From positions 1-33,427 of the forward strand of contig NZ_FNOU01000028.1 of NCBI RefSeq assembly GCF_900107125.1: a DNA stretch of 33,427 nucleotides. Reading direction: 5' to 3'. The position numbers and the translations under genes were made by a program. Positions within the stretch are counted from its first letter, which is position 1. Every line of letters starts with the position of its first letter. Positions 1-8,469 of this stretch are shown one piece after another. The notes below the pieces were generated by a model. It was not told the origin of the DNA. It ran no database searches and saw only the letters and a list, made by a program, of their open reading frames with translations. This stretch comes from Eubacterium barkeri. GTDB taxonomy: Bacteria > Bacillota > Clostridia > Eubacteriales > Eubacteriaceae.

Positions 1-297
1 CCCCCGCTCCTGGGTGGCAAAATCTAAAATCGTGGTGGTCCCTCCGGCGATGGCACCCAGGGTCCCGCTTTTAAAATCGTCGGCGGTATGGCAGGTGCCG
101 GTGGTGAGATCCAAATGGGTATGGGGGTCGATGAAGCCCGGGAACACCAGCTTGCCGGCGGCATCGATGACCTCGGCCTCCCCGGGATCGAGATTCGGTG
201 CCACTTCTACAATTTTTTCATCCTCAATGAGGATATCGCATTTTTCCACGGACCGGGGGGAGACCACCTGTCCATTTTTTATGATGATACGTTTCAT
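1..297 (-). CDS. hydA: Dihydropyrimidinase / D-hydantoinase, N-terminal part (runs off the window)
   Basis: Only the first 99 codons are present; the rest lies beyond base 1. The start at 297 is preceded by an AGAAAGG ribosome binding site. The product begins with the small beta-domain of cyclic amidohydrolases and reaches the metal-binding His-x-His (H59 and H61, in DPHTHLDL) followed by a GGTTTILDF segment, as in D-hydantoinases. The family hydrolyses cyclic amide bonds of dihydropyrimidines and hydantoins. It lies downstream of ygfK and ssnA on the same strand, the arrangement of the anaerobic purine/urate clusters in gut bacteria, where a hydantoinase-type ring opening is expected. The exact substrate cannot be read from this fragment. 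Confidence 0.9.
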   Translation of the reverse strand, partial: MKRIIIKNGQVVSPRSVEKCDILIEDEKIVEVAPNLDPGEAEVIDAAGKLVFPGFIDPHTHLDLTTGTCHTADDFKSGTLGAIAGGTTTILDFATQERG

Positions 298-363
298 GGG
301 TTGCCTTTCTTAAATGAATAAGGGAATACACGGGGGAGGTTGCGGCACGGCTGTCTTTCCCCC

Positions 364-405
364 AACCACAGCAACCCCTCCGGCAAGGGAGAGGTCGTTG
401 TGGTT
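364..405 (-). repeat. Imperfect hairpin between ygfK and hydA
   Basis: The outer arms 364-370 and 399-405 are exact complements (AACCACA/TGTGGTT). Inner helices are 374-376 with 393-395 and 378-381 with 388-391, around a loop at 382-387. It lies just after the ygfK stop in the direction of transcription. No T-run follows, so it is not a normal intrinsic terminator. It may mark an mRNA processing or stability site between the two genes; this is inference. Confidence 0.5.
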
Positions 406-418
406 CTATTTGGACAAT

Positions 419-3406
419 TTAAATCAGGTAATTGTAGTGATTGACGACGGCTTTTAGGATATCGTTAATGCCAGCGGGAATACTTGGATCACCAATGGTG
501 GTCTTGAGCACTTCGCCATCCAAGCGAAGGGTTACCTGGTTGCCGGTTCCCAGGAGGAACCCACTGTTGGTACTGTTATCCAGGTCGTCCTGGGTATGGA
601 ACAGGGTGAACTTATCCTTGTAGGGCGCACTGTCATAGGGACAGAACATCATGCAGTTGCCGCATTCATTACACATGCGGTCCACATGGATAATCTGACG
701 CATTTTGTGGTGGGGTACCGTGATGGCAAGGTTCGCCCGGTTGGGGCAAACATCCATACAGGATTCACACACGGCAGAGCATTCCAGGCAACGCACATCT
801 TCCTGATCCGGCGTGGTGGGTTCTGCCAGGATACCCCGTTTTTCCAGGGCTTCATCGTAGTCCACATCCATTTCAACGGTATCATTATCCACAATGCCTT
901 CAAGGCCCAGGATATGATTCACCGCTTTACGGGCATCGGCAATGGCCCGTACCACCGTGTCTGCACCGAGCTGGGCATCTCCGGCAATAAAGATATTATC
1001 CCGGGACATCAGGGTTTCGCTGTTGACATCTACCCGACCCCGGGTGGTAAGCGCCAGATTGTTCTTTTCGAACCAAGCGGCATCAATCTTCGCCCCAACG
1101 GAGGCGATTACCGTTGTCGCAGGGATTTCCATCGTCCCTTCTGTGGGTTCCGGCCGACGGCGGCCGCTTTCGTCCGGAGCGCCCAGCTTCATTTCCCGAC
1201 AGGTCAAGGTGGTGCCATTGTAGGCTTCGGGTGAGAGGAGCTCGTAGAAACGCACCCCATCCTCTAAAGCCAGGGCCAGCTCTTCTTCATCCGCAGGCAT
1301 TTCCATGACGGTTCGACGGTACACCAGGTGAACGCGTTCAACACCATCTACACGGGTGGCGACCCGGGCGGCATCCATGGCGGTATTCCCACCACCAATG
1401 ACGACGACATCGGTACCCAGTTCCAGGGTTTCCGGTGCTTTATTAAAGTCTTCTAAGAATTCCAGTACGTTGATGGCTTGTCCGCCCTCCAGGCTGTAGG
1501 GACTGGGTGCCCAGGCGCCGGTGGCGACGATGATATACTTGAATCCCTCGGCCTTTAAAGCCTCCACATCCTCAATGTCTCTTCCGGTCACAACGGTGAC
1601 CCCCAGGGCTTCCATTAAGGCGATGTCATGATCAATGGTTTCGCCGTCGATCCGGAAATCCGGAATCACATGGTTGACAATCCCCCCCAGGGAATCCTTG
1701 CGCTCAAAGATGGTGGCATCCACCCCGGCGCGGGCCAGGAAGGTCGCTGCGGAAATCCCGGCAGGACCCCCACCGATAATGGCGACCTTGGCCGCAGTGA
1801 CAGCCGACACGGCCTGGATATCCTTTAACAGGGCATCAAAGCCCAGCTCAGCAGCATCCAGCTTCACGTCCCGGATGCAGACAGATTTTTCATAGAAGTT
1901 CCGGGTACATTTATCCATACAGCGATGGGTACAAATGGTTCCGGTGATAAAGGGCAGAGGGTTCTTCCGGGTGATGACTTCCAGAGCGGCCTTGGCTTTT
2001 CCCTGGCCAACCAGTGCCACATATTCCGGGATATCCTGGGAGATGGGGCAGGTCTGGGTACAGGGTGCAATAAAGCAATCCACCAGGGGAACCTTCTTAT
2101 CAATCTTACGGGAGGGCAGGGGCTTGATGGCACCCTTCACATTATGGGCATTGGTCCGAGCCCGTTTGGCCAGGGCGGCCAGGGCAGCGGGTTTTAAGGG
2201 CAGGGCTTCCTTGAAGTTCACCTGGGACAGGGCTTCGGCCTCCTGGAGCTCGCGGTTATATCCGCCGGGCTTTAAGAGGGTGGTCGCCTGGGTGATGGGC
2301 CAGATCCCCACCTTAAAGATATCCACGATGTTAAAGGCGTCCGCACCGCCGGAAAAGGAGATGCGCAGATCCCCGTCAAAGGCATCTGCCAGACGGTGGG
2401 CCAGCTCGATGGAGCAGGGGAAGAGGGAACGGCCGGACATATACATATCCTCGCTGGGCAGAATGCCATCCACCACCTTCTGGGGGAAGGTATTGGTAAT
2501 CTTCACACCAAAGGCCAGATCCTTGGCTTCAGCTTCCGCCTTCAGGCGGCCGATCATGGGAACCGCATCCACAAATTGCAGGTCATGGAGGAAGTGATAA
2601 TCATCAAAATCCATATAGCCGTAGCCCATGGTATCTAAAATCGCCCGGGCATCCGCATAACCCAACATGGTGGGGTTACATTTTACAAAAGTGTTGAGCC
2701 CCTTGGTATTAATGAGATAGCTGGCAATGCGTTCGATTTCCGTGGGCGGGCAGCCGTGGAGGGTGGATAGGGTAATGGAGCGGCTGACCCGGGGAGAGAT
2801 CCCCTTAATATAGTCGGCATCAATATTTTCAAAATTATCGGCAAAATCCAAGGCTTCTGCCACACATTCCTTCCAAATGGCGGTTTCCCGGGCATTCTTC
2901 ATGCCTTCGATATAATCGTCAATTTTCTTGGAGGTAATGCCTTCGTAGTCGTAGCCCACACTCATATTGAAGATAAAGCCATCGGGGCTGCCGAAGCCGT
3001 ATTCCGCGGATAGGAGTTTTAAAAGGAACCATGCCTTGACATATTCATCAAAGGCTTCCGGTACCGTCAGTTCCGTGGACCACTCGCAGTTGTAGCATTC
3101 GTCGGGTGCGGCGATGCAGGGCTTGGCCACGGGCAGGTCTTCACCATCCAGGGTCTGGACGGTTTTGAGTTCAAAGAAACGGGCACCGGCCACATAGGCC
3201 GACACGATGTTCTGGGCCAGCTGGGTATGGGGGCCAGCAGCTGGGCCAAAGGGGGTTTCCAGCATTTCACCAAAAAGGCTGATCCGTTTATTATCATCCT
3301 TGGCGTAAAATTTACTGATGCCGAAGATGGTGCCTTCGGTATCGTATTCCGTGGTAATCCAATTTAACATTTCGCCAAAGGGAATGGCGCGCATACGATC
3401 ACTCAT
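419..3406 (-). CDS. ygfK: Putative selenate reductase subunit YgfK (multi-domain Fe-S flavoprotein)
   Basis: The 995-residue product has a dihydroorotate-dehydrogenase-like barrel in roughly the first 430 residues. Then comes a GltD-like cysteine-rich linker (CFIAPCTQTCP near residue 443), an FAD Rossmann motif (IIGGGPAGISAA near 542) and a second nucleotide-binding motif (VVIGGGNTAMDAA near 670). Two C-terminal [4Fe-4S] clusters follow (CLECSAVCESCMDVC near 875-890 and CNECGNCMMFCP near 914-925). The length and order match YgfK. The name selenate reductase is historical; the family is tied to anaerobic purine use and selenium-dependent hydroxylases. It probably moves electrons between NAD(P)H and a purine-derived substrate in the cytoplasm. 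The start has an AAGGAGAG ribosome binding site, and ssnA ends 22 bases upstream, so the two are co-transcribed. Confidence 0.93.
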   Translation of the reverse strand: MSDRMRAIPFGEMLNWITTEYDTEGTIFGISKFYAKDDNKRISLFGEMLETPFGPAAGPHTQLAQNIVSAYVAGARFFELKTVQTLDGEDLPVAKPCIAAPDECYNCEWSTELTVPEAFDEYVKAWFLLKLLSAEYGFGSPDGFIFNMSVGYDYEGITSKKIDDYIEGMKNARETAIWKECVAEALDFADNFENIDADYIKGISPRVSRSITLSTLHGCPPTEIERIASYLINTKGLNTFVKCNPTMLGYADARAILDTMGYGYMDFDDYHFLHDLQFVDAVPMIGRLKAEAEAKDLAFGVKITNTFPQKVVDGILPSEDMYMSGRSLFPCSIELAHRLADAFDGDLRISFSGGADAFNIVDIFKVGIWPITQATTLLKPGGYNRELQEAEALSQVNFKEALPLKPAALAALAKRARTNAHNVKGAIKPLPSRKIDKKVPLVDCFIAPCTQTCPISQDIPEYVALVGQGKAKAALEVITRKNPLPFITGTICTHRCMDKCTRNFYEKSVCIRDVKLDAAELGFDALLKDIQAVSAVTAAKVAIIGGGPAGISAATFLARAGVDATIFERKDSLGGIVNHVIPDFRIDGETIDHDIALMEALGVTVVTGRDIEDVEALKAEGFKYIIVATGAWAPSPYSLEGGQAINVLEFLEDFNKAPETLELGTDVVVIGGGNTAMDAARVATRVDGVERVHLVYRRTVMEMPADEEELALALEDGVRFYELLSPEAYNGTTLTCREMKLGAPDESGRRRPEPTEGTMEIPATTVIASVGAKIDAAWFEKNNLALTTRGRVDVNSETLMSRDNIFIAGDAQLGADTVVRAIADARKAVNHILGLEGIVDNDTVEMDVDYDEALEKRGILAEPTTPDQEDVRCLECSAVCESCMDVCPNRANLAITVPHHKMRQIIHVDRMCNECGNCMMFCPYDSAPYKDKFTLFHTQDDLDNSTNSGFLLGTGNQVTLRLDGEVLKTTIGDPSIPAGINDILKAVVNHYNYLI

Positions 3407-3428
3407 TGTTAACTCTCTCCTTCAATTG

Positions 3429-4763
3429 CTATCTTTTGTTAATCCGATTTGCCAGCTTCTGTGCTTCTTCCCGACCCTTTGCCAGGACAGCTTCCTCGTC
3501 GATGCCCTGGAGCACACGGTCCTGCATGAGGACTTTACCGTTACACATCGTGGTGACGGTGGAGCGGCCGCACATCCCAAAGAGGATGTGGGAGTTGGCG
3601 TTATCGGCGTTCATCGGGGTAGTGGGGATGTAGTCCGTGACGATGACGTCAGCGGCGGCACCGGCTTCCAGCACACCCAGCTTTTTCCCAAAGGCCCGCT
3701 CGGCGATGATGGCATTGTTGCCGAAAAGCATGGTGGGGATTTCCCCCCAGGCCACATTGGGATCACAATTATAATGCTTGTGCAGGATGTTGGCCACTTT
3801 GTAGGATTCGATCATGTCGTTGGTGTAGCCGTCGGTACCCAGGCCCAGGGTTAAGCCTCTGCGCATCAGCTCCAGCACCGGGGGACAGCCCACGGCATTG
3901 CCCATGTTGGATTCCGGGTTGTGGACCACCATGGTGTCCGTGGCCTTTAAGATTTCCATTTCCTCGCCATTGATATGGATGCAATGGACGGCCAGCGTGT
4001 TGGGGCCTAAGATGTTTTGATCAAAGAGACGGTTTACCACCCGTTTATTGTATTTTTTCAGGGAGTCGTACACATCGTCCAGTCCTTCGGCAACGTGGAC
4101 GTGGTAGCCTGCACCCTCTGGTTTTTCTGCATTGCAGTAGTCCAGGGTTTCGTCACTTAGGGTAAAGGCGGCATGGAGGCCGAACATCCCGTGGACCATT
4201 CCGGAGGTATCGGCCTGGGCAGCTTTAATGAAATCGACGTTTTCCTTGACCGCCGCCTTCATCTTTTCCTCACCGTCCCGGTCAGAGACTTCGTAGCACA
4301 GACTGGTACGCAGGCCTAATTCCTTGGCCACATCAGCGATGGTGAAAAGGCTGCCTTCGGTCTGGCCATAGCTGGCGTGGTGATCGAAGATAGTGGTGAC
4401 CCCCTGCTTGATGCAGTCGATATAGGTCGCGTAGGCACTGTACTTATTGGCATCATTATTTAAGTTACGATCCAGGGTCCACCACAGGCCATCTAAGATA
4501 TCCATAAAGTTCTTCGGATTGTGGCCGTCAATGGACAGGCCTCTGGCAAAGGTACTGTAAATGTGGTTGTGGGCATTGATGAGCCCTGGCATAATCACGC
4601 CGCCCCTGGCATCGATAAACTGGGCATCGGGGTATGCCTTTTTCATTTTCGCAGTGGTGCCGACTGCCGCGATGGTTTTGCCATCCACAGCCACGCAGCC
4701 ATCCTCTAAAAAGGGCGTTGCTTCCGCGCGGGTAATCATCCGGCCATTTCCTATTAAAATCAT
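3429..4763 (-). CDS. ssnA: Putative aminohydrolase SsnA
   Basis: This 444-residue amidohydrolase-superfamily enzyme belongs to the SsnA/chlorohydrolase group. The metal-binding His-x-His is at H65 and H67 (INAHNHIYS). Further ligand motifs follow in order: DHHASYG, HVHVAEG, AVHCIHI and the late Asp in GLGTDGYTNDM. The family removes amino groups from purine-like or triazine-like rings, and in these clusters it is thought to act as a purine-type deaminase. The start at 4763 has AAAGGAG at a good distance. It is first in the minus-strand transcript ssnA-ygfK-hydA, driven by the promoter at about 4912-4940. The substrate has not been proved from sequence. Confidence 0.92.
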   Translation of the reverse strand: MILIGNGRMITRAEATPFLEDGCVAVDGKTIAAVGTTAKMKKAYPDAQFIDARGGVIMPGLINAHNHIYSTFARGLSIDGHNPKNFMDILDGLWWTLDRNLNNDANKYSAYATYIDCIKQGVTTIFDHHASYGQTEGSLFTIADVAKELGLRTSLCYEVSDRDGEEKMKAAVKENVDFIKAAQADTSGMVHGMFGLHAAFTLSDETLDYCNAEKPEGAGYHVHVAEGLDDVYDSLKKYNKRVVNRLFDQNILGPNTLAVHCIHINGEEMEILKATDTMVVHNPESNMGNAVGCPPVLELMRRGLTLGLGTDGYTNDMIESYKVANILHKHYNCDPNVAWGEIPTMLFGNNAIIAERAFGKKLGVLEAGAAADVIVTDYIPTTPMNADNANSHILFGMCGRSTVTTMCNGKVLMQDRVLQGIDEEAVLAKGREEAQKLANRINKR

Positions 4764-4911
4764 GATTTTCTCCTTTTATTATCAATACGTGGATTTGGAG
4801 TTGTCGCGCAGGGCAAGCTCTGAGGGTTCGGTTTGAGCGCCACACTCCCCGGTTAAAAACGTGTGAGAAGGTTGTGAGAAATGCGATAATAAAAATTTAT
4901 TAACTGATGAT

Positions 4912-4940
4912 AATGTAACACGTTTTCCATTGTAATGCAA
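4912..4940 (-). promoter_or_regulatory. Sigma-70-type promoter for ssnA-ygfK-hydA
   Basis: Read on the minus strand, the -35 is TTGCAT (plus 4940-4935) and the -10 is TACATT (plus 4917-4912), with a 17-base spacer. The -35 lies inside a 15-base sequence, AAAAAGGCTTGCATT (plus 4948-4934), that recurs inverted at the opposite promoter. Transcription should begin near 4905. The call is from sequence match only. Confidence 0.6.
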
Positions 4941-5135
4941 GCCTTTTTATCAAATTATTTATCAAAACAAGGCGGATGGGTTCCAGGGCATTTCCAAAAC
5001 ACCCCACTAAAAATTCCCTTTAATAGGAAGGGATTTCAAATACTTTTAAGATAACGGGCTCCAGAGGCCGCATTAAATAATGGTTTTCAATTTTAATAAT
5101 ATTTTTTTATTAAAAATTCAAAAAAGGCTTGCATT
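4934..5135. repeat. 15-bp inverted repeat over both divergent -35 regions
   Basis: AATGCAAGCCTTTTT at 4934-4948 is the exact reverse complement of AAAAAGGCTTGCATT at 5121-5135. Each copy includes the -35 hexamer of one divergent promoter and the bases just upstream of it. This symmetry suggests that one protein, probably a YheO-like regulator from this locus, acts on both promoters in the same way. Confidence 0.75.
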
Positions 5136-5157
5136 GCTATGGGGATGGTGCTATGAT
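5129..5157 (+). promoter_or_regulatory. Sigma-70-type promoter for the YheO-like regulator and ygeX operon
   Basis: TTGCAT at 5129-5134 and TATGAT at 5152-5157 are separated by 17 bases, a near-consensus vegetative promoter. The start of transcription should be near 5164, just before the direct repeats at 5174-5204. Confidence 0.65.
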
Positions 5158-5173
5158 AATGATAGACCAAACA

Positions 5174-5204
5174 ATTTGTTAGGTTTCCAAATGATTTGTT
5201 AGGT
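5174..5204 (+). repeat. Two direct copies of ATTTGTTAGGT, candidate operator
   Basis: ATTTGTTAGGT is present at 5174-5184 and 5194-5204, spaced 20 bases start to start (about two helix turns). The copies lie directly after the predicted transcription start, where a bound repressor would block transcription. Autoregulation by the gene that follows is the simplest reading; this is inference. Confidence 0.5.
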
Positions 5205-5237
5205 CTCTGTGAGAAGAAGGATGTGAAGGATGATACA

Positions 5238-5888
5238 ATGGATGAGAACAGGTTAAATTTGTTAACACAATTGGCCCGCGGTATCGCAAGCCAATTCGGC
5301 AGTAATTGTGAAATTGTGATCCACGATTTAAAGGGCCCCAACCCCGAGAATACCGTCGTCGCTATTGAAAACGGCCATGTGACTGGCCGGAGCCTGGGGG
5401 ATGGTCCATCCCATGTGGTACTGGAAGCCTTAAAGAAGGATCCAGATTCCCTGACGGACCATTTGGATTACATTACCAAGACGAAGGATGGTAAGATGCT
5501 GAAGTCCAGCACCATGTACATCCGGGACGCTGCAGGACAGCCTGAAGCCATCTTCGCCATCAACTATGACATTACCAGCCTTTTAATGGTAGAGAATGCC
5601 CTGGGCTCCTTAATCGGTCAAACGCCGGATGAGCCTGCGGAAAACATTCCCAATAGTGTGGCGGACCTTCTGGACGACCTCCTGACCCAGGCGGTACGCC
5701 TGGTGGGCAAACCCGTTGCACTGATGACCAAGGCCGACAAGGTCCGGGCCATCAACTTCCTCAATGATGCTGGCGCGCTGCTGGTAACCAAATCCAGCGA
5801 AAAGATTTCACAGTATTTTGACATCTCCAAGTACACACTATACAGCTACATCGACCAAAATGATTCAAAAGAAAAAAGTAAATCATAA
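5238..5888 (+). CDS. YheO/DauR-like transcriptional regulator (PAS_6 + HTH_22)
   Basis: The start is taken at 5238 rather than the in-frame 5196, because GAAGGA ends 7 bases before it and the product then begins at the usual place for the family (216 residues). Residues 5-115 match the YheO-like PAS domain (CEIVIHDL, then VVAIENGHVTGR and AIFAINYD). Residues about 150-210 form the DauR-like helix-turn-helix. Such regulators bind a small ligand in the PAS domain. The gene opens the ygeX-ygeY-ygeW operon and faces ssnA-ygfK-hydA, so it is the best candidate for a purine-responsive controller of both. Its ligand is unknown. Confidence 0.85.
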   Translation: MDENRLNLLTQLARGIASQFGSNCEIVIHDLKGPNPENTVVAIENGHVTGRSLGDGPSHVVLEALKKDPDSLTDHLDYITKTKDGKMLKSSTMYIRDAAGQPEAIFAINYDITSLLMVENALGSLIGQTPDEPAENIPNSVADLLDDLLTQAVRLVGKPVALMTKADKVRAINFLNDAGALLVTKSSEKISQYFDISKYTLYSYIDQNDSKEKSKS

Positions 5889-5905
5889 AGGAGAACACGC
5901 ACACG

Positions 5906-7120
5906 ATGGATAAGATCAAATGGGCATCCAATACGATGCCGAAAACGGACGATAAGGAACTGGCCGTCATGGCTATTCCCGCTGTGGAAAAGGCCAAAAC
6001 CTTCCATATGAGCTTCCCCCAGTATACTGAAACACCCTTGGTGGGTCTCACCGGAATGGCTGATTATCTGGGGCTTTCTGAAATGTATGTTAAGGACGAA
6101 TCCTACCGCTTCGGCCTCAACGCCTTCAAGGTACTCGGTGGCTCCTTTGCTATGGCCCGCTACATCGCCCAGAAGCTGGGTAAGGATGTGTCGGAAATCG
6201 ACTATGCTTACCTGACCTCGGATAAGCTCAAGGAAGAATTTGGACAAGCCACCTTCTTCACCGCTACCGATGGGAACCACGGCCGGGGCGTCGCCTGGGC
6301 CGCCAATAAGCTGGGTCAGAAAGCCGTGGTCTTTATGCCTAAGGGAACCTGCCAGATCCGCCTCGACAATATCTTAAAAGAAAATGCCGAAGCCTCCATC
6401 ACCGATGTCAACTACGACGACTGTGTGCGTATGGCCGCTGCTGCAGCTGCCAAAACCGAAAACGGTGTCGTCGTCCAGGATACCGCCTGGAAGGGCTACG
6501 AAGAAATCCCCGCATGGATTATGCAGGGTTACGGTACCATGGCTCTGGAAGCCGCCGCACAGCTTAAGGCTGCCGGCTGTGAACGTCCCACCCATGTGTT
6601 CGTCCAGGCCGGTGTTGGTTCCCTGGCCGGAGCCGTACAGGGTGTCTTCGCCAATCTGTTCCCGGACAATTGCCCCACCACCGTCATCGTGGAAGCCGAA
6701 GCCGCCAACTGCTTATATCAGTCCGCTGCCGCCGGAGATGGGGAAGCCCGGAACGTCGATGGTGACCTTGATACCATCATGGCAGGTTTAGCCTGTGGCG
6801 AACCCAACACCATCTCCTTTGAAATTCTAAAGAATCATTCCACCGCCTTTGTTTCCTGCCCGGACTGGGTAGCCGCTAAGGGCATGCGGATGCTGGGTGC
6901 TCCCGTAAAGGGCGATACCCAGGTGATCTCCGGTGAATCCGGTGCGGTCTCCATGGGTCTGTTGGCCGAGCTGATGACCAATGCCGATTACGCCGACTTA
7001 AAGGACGCCATTGGCCTGGACGAAAACTCCAAGGTTGTCTTCTTCTCCACCGAAGGGGATACCGATCCGGAGCATTATCGTGAGGTTGTATGGAACGGCC
7101 TGCACCCCAGCTACAAGTAA
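5906..7120 (+). CDS. ygeX: Diaminopropionate ammonia-lyase
   Basis: This 404-residue fold-type II PLP enzyme converts 2,3-diaminopropionate to pyruvate and two ammonia, through an aminoacrylate intermediate. The PLP lysine is K75 in RFGLNAFKVLGGS, matching the position of the E. coli enzyme lysine. The DGNHGRGVAWAA motif contains the Asp that takes part in catalysis in YgeX. The glycine-rich phosphate loop is AGVGSLAGAV. The length equals the family norm. An AAAGGAGAA ribosome binding site overlaps the end of the regulator gene. In urate-degrading clusters this enzyme handles a diaminopropionate-like carbon skeleton left after ring opening. Confidence 0.95.
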   Translation: MDKIKWASNTMPKTDDKELAVMAIPAVEKAKTFHMSFPQYTETPLVGLTGMADYLGLSEMYVKDESYRFGLNAFKVLGGSFAMARYIAQKLGKDVSEIDYAYLTSDKLKEEFGQATFFTATDGNHGRGVAWAANKLGQKAVVFMPKGTCQIRLDNILKENAEASITDVNYDDCVRMAAAAAAKTENGVVVQDTAWKGYEEIPAWIMQGYGTMALEAAAQLKAAGCERPTHVFVQAGVGSLAGAVQGVFANLFPDNCPTTVIVEAEAANCLYQSAAAGDGEARNVDGDLDTIMAGLACGEPNTISFEILKNHSTAFVSCPDWVAAKGMRMLGAPVKGDTQVISGESGAVSMGLLAELMTNADYADLKDAIGLDENSKVVFFSTEGDTDPEHYREVVWNGLHPSYK

Positions 7121-7154
7121 TTATTGAAAATTATATAAAGAGAGGTAAACAATT

Positions 7155-8468
7155 ATGGATTACAAAGCAATCAAAGAAGCAGCCCAGGCCTATCAGGCCG
7201 ACATGACCAAATTCCTCCGGGAAATCGTAAAGAATCCTGGCGAAAGCTGTGACGAAAAAGCGCACATCGACCGCATCGCAGAAGAAATGACAGCCCTCGG
7301 CTTTGACAAGGTCGAAATCGATCCCCAGGGGAACGTCATCGGCTTCATGGGAACCGGTGACAAGCTCATCGGCTTCGATGCCCACATCGATACCGTGGGT
7401 ATTGGGAACATCGACAACTGGGACTTCGATCCCTACGAAGGCTACGAAAACGACACCGAAATCGGTGGCCGCGGCGTATCCGACCAGTGTGGCGGGATTG
7501 TCTCCGCTGTTTACGGTGCTAAAATCATGAAGGATTTAGGCCTCATCCCTGAAGGCTATGCTGCCATGGTTACCGGTACCGTTCAGGAAGAAGACTGCGA
7601 CGGCCTCTGCTGGGAATACATCATCAAAGAAGATAAATACCGTCCGGAATTTGTGGTTTCCACCGAACCCACCGATGGTGGCATCTACCGTGGACAGCGT
7701 GGCCGTATGGAAATCCGTATTGATGTCCAGGGTGTATCCTGTCACGGTTCCGCTCCGGAACGTGGCGACAACGCCATCTACAAAATGGCAGATATCCTCC
7801 AGGATGTCCGTGCCCTTAACGAAAACGATGCGGAAGACGGCACCGAAATCAAGGGTCTGGTCAAAATGCTTTCCGAAAAATACAATCCGGAATACAAAGA
7901 AGCAAACTTCTTAGGCCGTGGGACCGTCACCACCTCCCAAATTTTCTACACCTCTCCCAGCCGCTGTGCTGTAGCGGACTCCTGTGCCGTGTCCTTAGAC
8001 CGCCGCATGACCGCTGGCGAAACCTGGGAAAGCTGCCTGGATGAAATCCGTGCGCTGCCTGCTGTTAAAAAATACGGCGACGATGTCAAAGTATCCATGT
8101 ACAACTACGACCGTCCTTCCTACACTGGCTGTGTCTACCCCATCGAATGCTACTTCCCGACATGGGTTATTCCAGAAGATCACACCGTGACCGAATCCTT
8201 GGAAGATTCCTACAAAGCCATGTACGGCGACGAGCGGATCGGTGCTGCTGAAACCGTGGAAATGCGGAAAGCCCGTCCGTTAACCGACAAATGGACCTTC
8301 TCCACCAATGGTGTGTCCATCATGGGCCGTAATGGCATCCCCTGCATCGGCTTTGGCCCTGGCGCAGAAGCTCAGGCCCACGCCCCCAACGAAAAAACCT
8401 GGAAACAGGACCTGGTCACCTGTGCCGCTGTCTACGCTGCCCTGCCAGCCATCTACGCTGCCAAATAA
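7155..8468 (+). CDS. ygeY: YgeY family selenium metabolism-linked hydrolase (M20 peptidase fold)
   Basis: The product has 437 residues and the motifs of a two-metal M20 hydrolase: the first His-x-Asp in [10 protein letters not shown], the bridging Asp in VSDQCGGI, the Glu-Glu pair in VQEEDCDG and a late His in [10 protein letters not shown]20 enzymes cleave amide or ureido bonds. YgeY is found almost only with YgeW, YgeX and selenium-dependent hydroxylase genes, so a role in cleaving a purine ring-derived amide is likely. AGAGG precedes the start. The operon continues downstream, but only after the unusual structured spacer at 8469-8890. Confidence 0.93.
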   Translation: MDYKAIKEAAQAYQADMTKFLREIVKNPGESCDEKAHIDRIAEEMTALGFDKVEIDPQGNVIGFMGTGDKLIGFDAHIDTVGIGNIDNWDFDPYEGYENDTEIGGRGVSDQCGGIVSAVYGAKIMKDLGLIPEGYAAMVTGTVQEEDCDGLCWEYIIKEDKYRPEFVVSTEPTDGGIYRGQRGRMEIRIDVQGVSCHGSAPERGDNAIYKMADILQDVRALNENDAEDGTEIKGLVKMLSEKYNPEYKEANFLGRGTVTTSQIFYTSPSRCAVADSCAVSLDRRMTAGETWESCLDEIRALPAVKKYGDDVKVSMYNYDRPSYTGCVYPIECYFPTWVIPEDHTVTESLEDSYKAMYGDERIGAAETVEMRKARPLTDKWTFSTNGVSIMGRNGIPCIGFGPGAEAQAHAPNEKTWKQDLVTCAAVYAALPAIYAAK

Positions 8469-8469
8469 G

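Larger units (their letters stand above)
4764..5237. other. Divergent regulatory region between ssnA and the YheO-like regulator
   Basis: This AT-rich stretch of 474 bases has no credible gene. It holds the two divergent promoters annotated separately, a dyad between them (AAATTCCCTT at 5011-5020 facing AAGGGATTT at 5028-5036), and repeats in both leaders. TGTGAGAA occurs at 4862-4869, 4873-4880 and 5208-5215. The ssnA leader is about 140 bases long and the regulator leader about 75 bases. Confidence 0.8.

Noticed and set aside
596..1234. Open frame of 212 codons on the plus strand opposite ygfK
   Set aside because: It lies wholly antisense to the conserved C-terminal half of ygfK, has no ribosome binding site and has no recognisable domain. 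GC-rich codon positions of the real gene explain it.
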